A stretch of DNA of 64,000 nucleotides, taken from Calycina herbarum (taxonomy: Eukaryota; Ascomycota; Leotiomycetes; Helotiales; Pezizellaceae). This document shows positions 11,424 to 21,833 of this stretch, in pieces. Location of the stretch: assembly GCA_001414485.1 (NCBI GenBank), contig LLEY01000001.1, forward strand, positions 558,001 through 622,000. The letters run 5' to 3'. The first letter of the stretch is position 1. Each line of letters starts with the position of its first letter. Under the pieces are notes generated by a model. It worked only from the letters and a program-made list of their open reading frames with translations, made no database searches and had not been told where the DNA came from. The translations under genes and the position numbers were made by a program.

Positions 11424-11969
11424 CCGAGTTTACTTGGATTGGCAAGGCTTATATCCATGGCCTGATGTATCCTGAAAGGGTCATGAGAGGCTATCTTGCT
11501 ACAGGTATGCATACGAAAGAGGGAGAGGTTTGTTTTGGGAAGACTGATCGTTTAATATCTACGCGAATTCAACGTTTCTTTTGTTGTCGAATTATCCCCT
11601 GGACTTTTTTGTTTGGAAAAAGAGTCAAGAGGGGTCTCGAAGAAAAGGTAAAATCAATTAGGGAATTTTTCTGAAAGCTTCCACGCACCTAGAATTCAAA
11701 CATGCGATGGGTAGTAGTCTTCGTTCAAAATTACTTGAAGCAGGAAAATCTTTAGCGGAGTTGAAACCCTAAGAGACTTAGGGACATGAGATGATTGGAA
11801 GTTTGCTGCAGCCAAATTCGGCGTATATATCACTCCTGTCGGTCAAGTTGGAAAATGAAAGGTGTTGCCAGAAATAAAGCAACCTTGACGTATTTCGATA
11901 AATATTACTGTCTAGCCATCAAAACAGACCGAGTCTCAAAACAACTCACAGCGCCACCCATTCCAAAAA
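11424..11969. other. Intergenic, no gene recognised
   Basis: Short open frames only. Nothing recognised. It includes the 3' flank of the convergent NmrA-like gene. Confidence 0.4.
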
Positions 11970-12776
11970 TCACCACAACCCCCATCTCCTCCCCAACCTC
12001 CAAAGCATCGGCGAACAATAAGCAATCATACCCGGCATCAAAACCTTACTGTTCGGTCCCCAATCAACAGCCACCTCCCCGGTCGCCAAAACACTAACGC
12101 CCTTCCACTTCCACTCCCCTCTCTTCTCAGCCATCTCCACCATTCCCGCAGCTACATCCGCAAAACTGACTACCCCTCCTCCCTCCTCAGTACTAAGTCG
12201 ATGTCCCGTTGCGACAGTCCCTGGCATGATGCCCGGCGGTTGAACAAAGATGGCGTCGAGCAATCCGGGATCATGTTTTTGGAGGGAGTTATAGAGGGAC
12301 TCTGCTTTCCGTAGGTCTTCGTAGAGATGCCAGAGTGCGCAGTGTAATAATGTTTTAATTGGCTGAGGTGGTGTGCCTGAGAGGGAGTCGTTTACACTTG
12401 CTGAAGTTAGGACTAGGACGACCGGTGGGGTGTAATTTCCACCCCCCGAATTTCTAACTTCTTTCAAGGCTGATATTATAGAGGCTGCTGTGTCGATTGC
12501 AATTGTTGTATCTGGTGCGCTGTCATTTGTTGCGATGCATGAGAATATTGAGTCGGAACCGGTTAGACATTTTGCTAACTCGGATTGAGATGCGAGAGAT
12601 CCTTCTATTATTTCTGTGTCTGATCGTGTTGAAAGATCCGGAATGAGATTCAAGAGTTTTGATTTTGAGCGGACGAAGACGCGAAGTTTGAGATTGGGAG
12701 GTGGGGAAGTGGTGAGGTTTCGGATTATGGCGCTCCCAGTTGAACCTGTGCCACCCAGGACTGTGTACGTTGGCAT
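11970..12776 (-). CDS. NmrA-like NAD(P)-binding protein (atypical SDR)
   Basis: A single-exon gene of 268 residues. I chose the ATG at 12776 because the protein then begins MPTYTVLGGTGSTGSAIIRN, a Rossmann beta strand with the GxxGxxG dinucleotide loop used by NmrA-like and other atypical short-chain dehydrogenases. The open frame extends 18 codons further upstream, but that extension disrupts the usual start. The second strand region RVFVRSKSKL fits NADP binding, and CLTGSDSIFSCIA is the usual third-strand position. No YxxxK catalytic pair is obvious, so a redox-sensing or binding role is as likely as catalysis. Nothing nearby suggests a biosynthetic cluster. Confidence 0.75.
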   Translation of the reverse strand: MPTYTVLGGTGSTGSAIIRNLTTSPPPNLKLRVFVRSKSKLLNLIPDLSTRSDTEIIEGSLASQSELAKCLTGSDSIFSCIATNDSAPDTTIAIDTAASIISALKEVRNSGGGNYTPPVVLVLTSASVNDSLSGTPPQPIKTLLHCALWHLYEDLRKAESLYNSLQKHDPGLLDAIFVQPPGIMPGTVATGHRLSTEEGGGVVSFADVAAGMVEMAEKRGEWKWKGVSVLATGEVAVDWGPNSKVLMPGMIAYCSPMLWRLGRRWGLW

Positions 12777-13287
12777 TTTATGAAGATAGATGGAAGAATT
12801 GAATCGAAAGAAACAGATATTAATATACAATGGAATTTGTATTTTGCGTGGAAATGTCTAACCTCCGAAGTCCGATACCCCTGTCAAGTGGTGAAATGTG
12901 AAGCATGAGATCGAGGCTAATTTAGGCTAGAGGGAATCGGCTTCGGGGTTCAAGTTAAACGCGACAATCCTTCAAATGGTTACCGTGTTTTATCGTCTTT
13001 TCCCTTCGGAAAATGAGACCAAATTCCTCGAGGGCCGTTCTAGATTTCTCGTAAGTTAGAACAGTCGAGCTTTCGCATGTCATGGAAATTGAATATAATG
13101 TGACTTTGTCCTGTTAGAATACGTCCCCCATTCCACCGATTTACCTAGTTCCTTTGAGCTAGTCGGTACCACTCCACCAAAGGAGCGAGTCCAAAACACT
13201 CCAAAAGAGGTAACCATCCCACCTTAAGCGAGTAAGTAAGACAGACCGGCCACCTTAACCTCACCTCCCTAAAGTCTCCCCACCACC
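12777..13287. other. Intergenic between NmrA-like gene and pseudogene
   Basis: About 0.5 kb with no open frame of note. It probably contains the promoter of the minus-strand NmrA-like gene. No specific element was identified. Confidence 0.4.
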
Positions 13288-14244
13288 ATGTCCGAAGCTA
13301 AAACTCAACCCTCGACAGGTGCCCTCCCAGCAGAACAATATGTCATCGTAAACATTCCTTGTAAACCTCCCAAATTCTACGCAACTAACTCCAAAAGCAC
13401 AACTGGAACCCCACTTCTGAAGAAACCCCCTATAACCAACGAAAGAGGTTAATCAACAAATTCCTATCACTGGATCGTGTCCCCCAAGAATACAAGCATC
13501 TACGGAATCACAGCAACACTGACTTCACACCACCCTCCCCTCAACAGCTATCTGAAATCCTCAGCCCATAGCGTCCTCAAAAGTGGGCTCTCGTAGCGGC
13601 GAGGATATGGACGCAGGCAGATATGGACGATAACTGTATCTGGCTTCGTACTCATTATTCCTCTGATCCGGAAATCTCGAAAGACTTAGATGCAAAATTC
13701 CAATCCTGGATCACAGAAGATGAAGATATGGATCCTCAATTCTTCCCGGGAGACCTAGAATGACGAATGCGGGATGACAAGGAGATTTTTCATATCGGGG
13801 ATGACTAGAGAAGAGTTTTCGATATCATACCCGAGCTTGCCGGTCCATTTGTGAGATGCAGAAAGGAGAGGCGTCAGTTAACTATTTATGAGGTGAGTAC
13901 GAGGAACGGAAACTTACACAGGCAAATGAGGAAGGTGAATTGGTGAGTTTCGTGGAGTGGAATCTACATGCTCTCAGGTCACAGCTTTGGCTGTTGATAC
14001 ACATCTTTTAGTGGCAGATGAGGAGGCTTTTGAGACGGATAAGCTTTTGGTGGTGTTTCTTGATGCGAGAGGGAATGTGGTTAGGAAAGGGAGAGTGGAG
14101 GTTGAGGAGTTTGTCAATATACGGATTGATCGGTATGATACTAGGGTGCATGAACAGAAGTATTGGTTGGGATGGGAGCTTGGGGAGAAATATTGTTTTG
14201 ATGGGGAGATTGGGAGGGAGATGTATGGTATTGAGGCGCGGTGA
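13288..14244 (+). pseudogene. Decayed unknown gene with three in-frame stops
   Basis: A three-exon model keeps one frame throughout. Exon 1 is 13288-13347 (MSEAKTQPSTG...). A 51-nt intron follows, with GTAAAC donor and CTAAC branch point ahead of an AG acceptor. Exon 2 runs to about 13892 and includes KWALVAARIWTQADMDDNC and RRVFDIIPELAGPFVRC. A second intron ends in CTCAG, and the last exon includes FETDKLLVVFLDARGNVV, ending at 14244. Exon 2 is interrupted by TAG (13569), TGA (13762) and TAG (13806). Each can come from CAG or CGA by C-to-T change, as repeat-induced point mutation or cytosine deamination would give. No family was recognised. The conserved splice sites argue that it died recently. 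Confidence 0.55.
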
Positions 14245-14541
14245 GGCTAAGCGAAAGTGCGGTGGCAAATATAAAGTACATAAAAAAGGTGTCGTTCTAG
14301 GGACTGCAACCTAAAGCTACGTAAACTGCTTAAATCAAATATCTACTGAGACTTAGTATGACAATCCAAAGGTAGCGCTAATGAGACGACTCCTTTGCAG
14401 GAAGTACTAATGTCCCACGTTGACCAAATAGAGTGCCAGCGCGTTTGTTTTCAAGCCCACCGAGCCACGAGGGCTCAACGGCATGATTTCTGAGATACAA
14501 GGGAACCTTGCTTATTTTTATATTGTGGGGTGTGGGAGGGT

Positions 14542-14558
14542 GGGGGGGGGGGGGGGGG
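14542..14558 (+). repeat. G17 homopolymer run
   Basis: Seventeen consecutive guanines preceded by GGGTGTGGGAGGGT. The plus strand could form a G-quadruplex. It lies about 240 bases upstream of the start of the gene at 14801. Run length in the assembly is likely unreliable. Confidence 0.85.
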
Positions 14559-14800
14559 ACCCACTGGGTCAACTCCGGCTCTTTTGCTCATTGGTCAATA
14601 CCTATATCAATCTCGCGTATTCACTATTCGCAAAAGCGACACTTGCAGCGCGTCTTTTTCACATGTTGCCTTGACCTTCAATTTGAGCTTCAAAAGATTT
14701 CCTTCTTCTTTCCTTTAGCCATCCGCAAAGTCTTCACCAACACTACTCGCAACCCAAGCTCTCAACCTCAAACCCCATTTCCGCCTAAATCACTACCAAA

Positions 14801-15484
14801 ATGGAGCCGGCAGTTAGCACTACGAATGCCACCGCCAACGATAAAGGTGTACCTCCCCATGAAGGCGAATTCGAACCTCACATTAGAGCACAAATCGATA
14901 AGATGTACGGCGGGCCGCTCGTTATACCACAATACGAAAAGGTGGATTTGGGCTGGCTAGTACACGTCCTCAGATTTGGAGGCTTTGTGCCACAGGTTGA
15001 AAGCAGGAACAGAGAGGTGATGGAGAACTTATGGGCGCACATTTTACGCAAGGCTGCTGTTCACGAAGGCCTCATCTCACAACCTCACAAGATTGTCGGC
15101 TCTCTCCTGTATAAGGGCTTTCTGCAGACACAAGGGTACGAATATTTCGACGCAGATCAGTATTGGTGGGACCGCGGCCGAGGACAATATGAACAAGCAA
15201 TCCCGTTTTGCGTAGAGGTATTTGCAAGTTTATATACTCTCGGAGAAACATAACTAACAGTGGAATAGTCTTCATTCGATCCATTGGAGCAATGCAGTCT
15301 CGCAGTTGGATTTTACGGCAAGCCAGATCGCGCTGCTCGTCGCGCCGCCAAATTGGCCACCCTACCCCCCTCCGACGACGCAAAGACGCTACAAAAGCTA
15401 TTTGAGGTTTATGGTTCTAGGACGACTTTGAAGGGAACGCAGGGTAAAATGAACACACTGATGGATAGAATACATTGGGATTGA
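14801..15484 (+). CDS. Conserved-looking protein of unknown function, 210 residues
   Basis: Two exons, 14801-15217 and 15269-15484, joined across a 51-nt intron with GTATTT donor, CTAAC branch point and TAG acceptor. The product is soluble with no signal peptide or membrane segment. Features are an aromatic-rich middle (GYEYFDADQYWWDRGRGQY) and a C-terminal GFYGKPDRAARRAAKLATLP. The ATG is the first in the frame and follows a CACTACCAAA context (A at -3) usual for fungi. I do not recognise a family. Clean splicing and the composition make a real gene likely. Confidence 0.65.
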
Positions 15485-15784
15485 TGGAATGATAGAATGA
15501 TGGGATAATAGAGCTGCGTTGGAGACTTTAAAGTTTAAACTTACAGTCTAAGAAACTAGATATTGGATTTCCAGTTACACTTTCTAAAGATGACCATGGG
15601 ATATCGGACTTCGGACTCCGGAATTACGAGTCAAAGAGATACAGGATGAACGGGAAAAGAATCAAATTTCATTTGAAACTCGGCAAGACTACAAGCAACG
15701 AGGGGTAGCAAATGAATGCCTTGTAGCCATGTCAAGAATCTTTACTTGTCTACAATCTCTACTGAAATTTGTGATATCACCTCA

Positions 15785-16479
15785 TCATTGAAGCTTCTTA
15801 CCCACATTCTCAGAAAGACGATCCGGTCCAAAGACTCCCAGCAAATATCCAGTGCGGGTAGTAAAGAGAAAGACCTTGAGGTTATATCAACACAAAGGTT
15901 CATAGGGTTCTAAAGTAAAAGCAGGGGCAGCAAAGGGAGATCAAAGATGATGACTTACGGTAGCAGCGATATTTCCCCAAGTCATTGGGTTCCAATTAGC
16001 AATATCAATGAGCTTTACATAGTCCATTCCGTAACATGTAATTCCGACATGGCCAATATCTGCAATCCAGAGAGCGACGACATAGTTTCTTACGACTTTG
16101 GCTTCGGTGGTGGAGTAGAGAACGGCAATGCCCACCATAGCTAGGAGGAGGTAAATATTACCTAGTCTATTTTTTATTTCAGTATCTCCATGATGAGATA
16201 GAGATGGAAGAGCAATTAAGTTGAATTAGAAAAGGAGGTGGACTCACTGATAAGCAACCATGGCGGCATTGGCACTAACTGGCCCAATAGGAGTGAGGGG
16301 GCTCTGTTCAGCAATGAACCATTCCGGTGATATAAATGGTGCTACCGCGCCAGCAACCCTTTAGAATAAGTTAGCAAGATAATTGAGACCTGACGGAGAG
16401 GGCTGGACTTTGCTTACAGAGAAATTGGTTCAAGGACTGTCATGACGAACTTGGGGAACGGAGGCAGGATGGACGTCAT
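15785..16479 (-). CDS. Four-helix membrane protein, DUF7704-like
   Basis: Four exons on the minus strand: 16479-16418, 16358-16248, 16166-15959, 15874-15785; 471 nt, 156 residues. The protein starts MTSILPPFPKFVMTVLEPIS and carries FISPEWFIAEQSP, then hydrophobic segments (LGNIYLLLAMVGIAVLY, VVALWIADIGHVGI, VFLFTTRTGYLLGVFG). The FISPEWF region and the TWGN motif before the last helix resemble the fungal DUF7704 family, whose function is unknown to me. Splice sites are all canonical, with branch points in introns 1 and 3. The gene is divergent from the Myb gene at 17022, with about 540 bases between their starts. Confidence 0.7.
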
Positions 16480-16684
16480 GCTGAGGTTGTAGTAGGGGTA
16501 TTATCTTAATTGAGGAAACAAAGAAAGTTACGACGTGGATAAGAAGACCAAAGAGTGTTTCTCTTGCGACAAGTACTCGAGAGTGTGAAGTTGATATGAA
16601 ACTGCCGATTAAGGTACGAAGATGTATGTACGGAAGTGCCAGACGTAAGTTTCGGTACACCGCCCTTTGGCAGAATGAAAGTGC

Positions 16685-16692
16685 TATATAAA
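16685..16692 (+). promoter_or_regulatory. TATATAAA box upstream of Myb gene
   Basis: A perfect TATATAAA sits 330 bases upstream of the first in-frame ATG of the Myb gene. An in-frame TAA overlaps it, and no ATG occurs between it and 17022, so the interval is compatible with a long 5' leader. Position relative to the true transcription start is not known. Confidence 0.35.
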
Positions 16693-17021
16693 TTTTGGTG
16701 AAGCGTCTGGCACCTCCGTATCTCTCTTCCGCCAAACGCGGGAACACTTCGGCCCGAACTTCCGGGTCGGGCGAAGTAGGTTCCGATGAGCCGGTTCAGG
16801 AACTCCTATACCCCCCGCTCCCTCTCCCCCAAACAAAAACCCTCATTCCTCCTTCCTCAAATAATAGCTTGGTCTCACTAGAAGTCCCCTTGTCGTCATC
16901 GACTTCGCACACTTTAAGTCAACGCTTCGCCTTGCACTGGAACGAATGTGACAGCCGGCACTATGCTCAGCAGAGCATCAACAATCACACCAGTGATGTG
17001 TGTGTGATCCTTCATACTGAT

Positions 17022-19022
17022 ATGTATGCGACCATTGAGCCTCGTCTGATCGCTCTACTTAACAACGGAGAACCCTCCCAGCGCTCCACTTCTAATCCCA
17101 ACGCCAACTCCAACTCCAACTCCAACTCCAACTTCGACGAGTCGCGCCCACACTCGCCCTCCGCCTCTCTCGAACTCCCTCCTCTACAAGACCCCAACAT
17201 CTTGAAAGCGAACGGTCGCCCTTTGCTGCTTGAACCCGATGCTAGCACTCGGAATGGCAATCCAGCCTCAAACTCCAACCCACAGCGAGGGCCCTCCTTG
17301 ACAAACCTGATCGACGAAGGAGAAAAAACACACAATGAGGGGAATGGGAATCAGAACCCCGAGAGGCGGACTACAGAGCGGGCGTTGGGAATCTCGTCAC
17401 CTCAGTCCTTACGCAAGATATTAGGAGAAGATGTCAGTGTTTCTACGGGAGTCTCCAACAAACGGCCGGCGGGGGATAATAAGGACGATTTCGTACAATT
17501 ACCTCAACCCCCGAAGAAGCAAAAGACTGTCAAGCAGGTGGTTCCCCCAATTATCATTGGACTTTTCGAACCTCCCCCGCAAGCTGCTCTTTTCCCGCCC
17601 ATCGCCTCCAGTTCCTTCCATGACAGACATGGCCGAAATACCCTCAACACTACCAATGCCCCACCGAATGTGAAGGAGAAGGAAGTGGCAGAATCCCACA
17701 AGGATATTCCCTTGCAAGAGCCAGAAGAAAAGAGTGAAGGCAGCCAGGAGAACAAAGGGAAGAAGACGGTTCGGGCAAGGAAGAAATGGACCGAGGAGGA
17801 AACGAGTACTCTACTGCTGGGTGTCAACAAGCATGGAATTGGATCCTGGACTGATATACTTGGAGACTCAAGCTTTTCATTCAACAATAGATCTGCGGCC
17901 GATCTGAAGGACCGCTTTAGGACTTGTTGTCCGGCTGAACTACGTGTGAAGAAACCCGGATCTGGACCTGGACCTTGTAAGGACAAAAACAGCGGTCCGG
18001 CAAAATCAAAAACTGGGCTTTTATCGGAAAACATCCTCATAAATGAGGAAGAGCTGGGCCTCCCGTCGGGCGATAGTTCCATACCCAAAAAACCCCGCGC
18101 TCATAGGAAGAAGGTGGAAGATCTTGCTCAGTTGGGTATCGAAGGACCTTTCAAAAAATCCCTCCGACGAGAGAGGACAAAGTTCTCTGAGGAGGAGGAC
18201 CGCGAGATACTACAGGGATATCAACTTCACGGCCCAGCATGGTCGCGAATACAGAGAGACCCCCAGTTTCATCTACAAAGTAGGAAGCCAACCGACCTGC
18301 GAGACCGGTTCAGGAACAAATTCCCTGATAAATGGGACTTGGGGAAGAAATCAGAGCTGGGCAAGGAAACTGGATCACCAACAATTGATGGCCACTCCTC
18401 AGCATTTGATAGGAAGGGCAAAGAGAATTCAGATCCCAATTTAACCATTTCTGTCGGCGTCTCCCAACCACAGCAATCATCCTCCCTTTCGAGCAAGAAA
18501 CCCGAACCCAGAAGCATCAACACAGTTTTAAACCAAATTGGGGTCCAATCTGTGGTTCAAAAACCCTCTTCATCCGCCCCATCCTCAAATCGCGAAGGTT
18601 TACGAATCTATGAAATAATTTCACCTGATCGAGAGAGCTCGAAAGGACTTCCTCTGCAGCCACAAGCATCTTTATTCGGGCTCAGAGACAATTTCTCTTC
18701 TCTCATTGAAGCGCCCATCATCGAGACAACAGAAACATCAGACACCCTACCGTTTACTCAATCTTTCGATTGGGGCGAATCCACGGCAGCGCCATTCTCA
18801 GGCAACATGGGAGAGATGGACATTTCTCGAATACTGGACGATGCTTGGATTGATAATCCCACGTCGATTTCCAGCACGAAGGAAAAGACTAGTGCTACGG
18901 ACTTGAATCACGTTGTTTCTGGCCACGGTGATGCTCCAAGTGGGTCAACATCGTATTTCAATTTGATTTGTGATCCGGAGGAGCAGATTGTGGATTTACA
19001 GGACGAAGCTCCGTTTGGATGA
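17022..19022 (+). CDS. Double-Myb telobox protein (Tbf1/Teb1-like DNA-binding)
   Basis: A single-exon gene of 666 residues. The open frame extends back to about 16695, but the ATG at 17022 (MYATIEPRLIALL) is the first one available. Two Myb/SANT repeats are visible. Repeat 1, at about residues 253-305, has RKKWTEEETSTLLLGVNKHG and AADLKDRFRT. Repeat 2, at about 383-440, has KFSEEEDREILQGYQLHG and TDLRDRFRNKFP. The (V/A)DLKDRFR end is the telobox signature of telomere-repeat binding proteins such as Tbf1 and fission-yeast Teb1; here both repeats carry it. The rest is low-complexity and polar. A role in TTAGGG binding or promoter regulation follows from the family; it is not shown here. It is divergent from the DUF7704-like gene. 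Confidence 0.8.
   Translation: MYATIEPRLIALLNNGEPSQRSTSNPNANSNSNSNSNFDESRPHSPSASLELPPLQDPNILKANGRPLLLEPDASTRNGNPASNSNPQRGPSLTNLIDEGEKTHNEGNGNQNPERRTTERALGISSPQSLRKILGEDVSVSTGVSNKRPAGDNKDDFVQLPQPPKKQKTVKQVVPPIIIGLFEPPPQAALFPPIASSSFHDRHGRNTLNTTNAPPNVKEKEVAESHKDIPLQEPEEKSEGSQENKGKKTVRARKKWTEEETSTLLLGVNKHGIGSWTDILGDSSFSFNNRSAADLKDRFRTCCPAELRVKKPGSGPGPCKDKNSGPAKSKTGLLSENILINEEELGLPSGDSSIPKKPRAHRKKVEDLAQLGIEGPFKKSLRRERTKFSEEEDREILQGYQLHGPAWSRIQRDPQFHLQSRKPTDLRDRFRNKFPDKWDLGKKSELGKETGSPTIDGHSSAFDRKGKENSDPNLTISVGVSQPQQSSSLSSKKPEPRSINTVLNQIGVQSVVQKPSSSAPSSNREGLRIYEIISPDRESSKGLPLQPQASLFGLRDNFSSLIEAPIIETTETSDTLPFTQSFDWGESTAAPFSGNMGEMDISRILDDAWIDNPTSISSTKEKTSATDLNHVVSGHGDAPSGSTSYFNLICDPEEQIVDLQDEAPFG
17104..17133 (+). 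repeat. Hexanucleotide CAACTC repeat inside Myb gene
   Basis: Five tandem copies of CAACTC encode an (Asn-Ser) run near the N-terminus of the Myb protein. The period of six keeps the frame. Confidence 0.85.
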
Positions 19023-19706
19023 GACCTCTATGCTATAGCGATACATGCATCATTGTAGGGTTATATGGGTCCTGTCCCCAATCGCCAGTTGTTCGGTGTT
19101 CTTGTTATGTCGTTCAGTTATGGATCGCTCTTCATGTCTTATGAGCGATCCACCATACTTGAGCTGATTCAAATCGTCGGATCGTGACCTCTAGAAAGGT
19201 TCGTCGATAAAAAAATAATATTTTGTGGTGTTTTTGGTGTTTTCAGCTACATTATTTTGTTTATACCCAAGTTTGTTTTGTTGGTGGGGAGAGATAGACT
19301 TAATACAAGAAAGACTTTTCAAACTTTCCACCTGAGATGTATGCAATTCAGAGATAGGCCCTGATTACACGAGTGTGTTGTCGAGCTACAAACTCAAGCT
19401 TAAAATATAAGCTAGAACTTGATCTATATTCCACCTTCGTAGGTCTTTGCCGTTTCCTTAGCAAGAGTTTGGCTTGTCAGAAGGCATTGATATGTTTTCT
19501 TGCAACGACAATAAGACTGGACTGGCTAGTGACTCGATTAGAATAAACAAATACTGATTCAGCTTGAGCACGGATAAGAAGCACGCTCGGCTTCGTTTCG
19601 TTGATGTTTGGGGAAACAACGTCTGTGCGTTGAACCCCGCCAAACAAAAATCAAGCTTCGAGCTGACCTACAACTCTTCTTTTATCTTTGTGCAAGTCAG
19701 TCAATA
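19023..19706. other. Intergenic between Myb and SET genes
   Basis: No coding frame recognised. The frame of the SET gene is open from 19608, but the stretch before 19707 lacks protein-like content and is treated as leader. Confidence 0.4.
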
Positions 19707-21241
19707 ATGTTTTCTAATATTTTCTTTACAGCTCTGTCGCTGGGTTCGCTTGCGAGAGTCGTCGTGAGTTCAGACTCGGTTGTTTATATCTCGCCCACCA
19801 CTCCTCAATGGCGCTTGGAGAATTCGGCGCAGACGTGTGTAAATGAGAATCGGAATCTCTTTGGATTTCTAGGGAATGGAGAAGGAAGGCTAGGAACCGA
19901 GAACATCTGCCCATATTGGTCGCAAAACACGACTTTTGCGAATGGGGGTGAGGAGAGGACGAAAAGTGTTGTTGCGTGGTACGATGCTCATCAATGTATT
20001 CGCACCCCGGATTTGGGGAATGAATATTGTATCTACTACTCCCCTTCTTTTGCAAACAATAGGGGAATAGTCCTCATCTCACCACCCTCCCTGGCACCGA
20101 CATTCTTCAACTCTTCCGCCTTCACCTCGTCTGATCAGCCCTTTGAGGAGGAAATCTACCCACGTCCCAGTACACCCCCTTCCTTCGTCGAAAAAGAAAT
20201 TCCCGCGAAAGGCAAAGGTCTTCTTGCCAACCGAACAATCAAGAGAGGGGAGCTAATCCTCCTTTCGCGGCCGGTGGTTATTATTGGGGAGGAAACATAT
20301 GATACGGTGGCCAAAGAGGAAAGGTTACCGTTCCAAAGGAAGGCGGTGGAGTATCTGGGGCAAGAGGGGAGGGAATTGTTTGATGGGTTGGCGGGACATT
20401 GGGGCGGTGATGTGGTTGAGGATCGGGTTGTCACGAATGCTTTTGGGGTTGTTTTTGGAAACGAGGGGAGGAGTTTTGGGGTTGTAGTTCCGGAGGCTGC
20501 TGTGAGTCTTTTGATTTCGTCTTTGGACTTGGGAGATTAACGAAGACTGACTGCATTTTTGAACAGAGATTGAACCATGACTGTAGACCAAAGTAAGTTC
20601 TCGACATCAAGACGGGCTAGGAGAGTGTATGTCCTAACAATTGCAGTGCCCGCTTCGCTTTCGATCCTGACACACTCATCCATAAAGTCCACGCAGTTCG
20701 AGACATTCAATCTGGAGAAGAACTGACAATCTCATGTACGCCCCTTCCCCCCCACTTCCAAACCAAAAACTAACCCCCCAAAGACATAGACGAAAAACAA
20801 CCTCTCTTAGCCCGTCAATCCTACATCCAAACACACTGGGGCTTCCCCTGCACCTGCAACCACTGTTCCCTCGCCCTCCCCGAAATCGCAGTCTCAGACA
20901 CCCGAACCAAAAAACTAACCCACCTGCGCTCCCTCCTCCTAGATTTCACGCCCAATAGAGGAACAACTGCTACCCCTTCCATGGCACTAGAACTCATAGC
21001 CCTCTACGACGCCGAGAAATTGTATACCGGACGAGCGGAGGGATATATGCTTGCGGCAGCGAGATTTTGTATCTGGGAGGATGAGGAGAGGACGAGGGAG
21101 TATGCGCAGTTGGCGTTGGATCACTGGTTGATGTGGGAGAAGAAGGGAAGGGCTAATTTTGAGATGTTGAAGGGGTTGGTGAGGGGGCCGGGGGGTAGTT
21201 GGTGTTGGGGTTTGGGGGCAGCGGAGCAGGACGAGTTGTGA
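19707..21241 (+). CDS. SET-domain protein with apparent signal peptide
   Basis: Exons 19707-20501, 20567-20592, 20647-20735 and 20784-21241; 1368 nt, 455 residues. The chosen ATG gives MFSNIFFTALSLGSLARVVV, a typical secretion signal; an ATG 99 bases upstream would mask it. Residues 25-150 form a cysteine-containing region (QTCVNENRN, ENICPYW, HQCIRTPDLG). The SET domain follows: PAKGKGLLANRTIKRGELIL, LNHDCRPNARFAFDP, GEELTISYIDE, then a post-SET CTCNHC. These are the methyl-donor and zinc-binding motifs of SMYD/SET5-type lysine methyltransferases. A signal peptide on a SET protein is at odds with a nuclear or cytosolic role, although fungal predicted proteins with this layout exist. The SET core is split by three short introns, one exon being only 26 nt. 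Confidence 0.82.
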
Positions 21242-21833
21242 GCTTTTGGTATAGAGTGCGTATAAAGTTTTGTGTTGACAAGGCTTATGCCGATCTCAAA
21301 TGAGGCGAAGGCGATGTATTCTCTCGGTTCTGGTATAGAATTGACGAATTATGTTAGTACTTAGTAAAATCAAATATTGCGTCTTATTAAGAAGAATTAA
21401 GTTACGCAGATAAAGTTCAGCGCTTATTAAAAGTACATAGTACTACTTATCTGAATAGAATTTGTCTGAAATAAATAATCGACAGTTAGAATAATCAAAT
21501 TAAGTAACAGAAGTTTAGCGGTCTATAAAAGTATATAACATAAGGTACTTATCTAGATGACATGCATTAAATATGGATAATTAAGCAGAAGAAGTTCGCA
21601 AAGGTTTGAGATCCAATTGCACTAGTAATTTATAGCGAATTTTGTGTACACCTGACAGAATCGGTCAATTTCGTAATTTGTAAATAAAGCATAACAGTTC
21701 TCATGAAGAGATTCTTGATCAAATCACTTCCATTCCTTTGAGGTCTAATGACCCTCTTCGCTCGCTCAGATAGTATCCGCTCAAACTTTGGAGAAACCCG
21801 TTATACTTCGCTCCCAAAGACAGCTTCATGCAC
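21242..21833. other. AT-rich spacer with imperfect repeats
   Basis: Strongly AT-rich from about 21340 to 21720. Segments near 21400-21455 and 21505-21560 share the pattern ATTAAGT...CAG...AAGT...CTTATCT, and a third weak copy lies near 21575. This suggests an old, decayed tandem repeat. No gene was recognised. Confidence 0.4.

Noticed and set aside
16695..17021. N-terminal extension of the telobox protein
   Set aside because: The frame is open but contains no ATG and has an in-frame TAA just upstream, so translation most likely begins at 17022.
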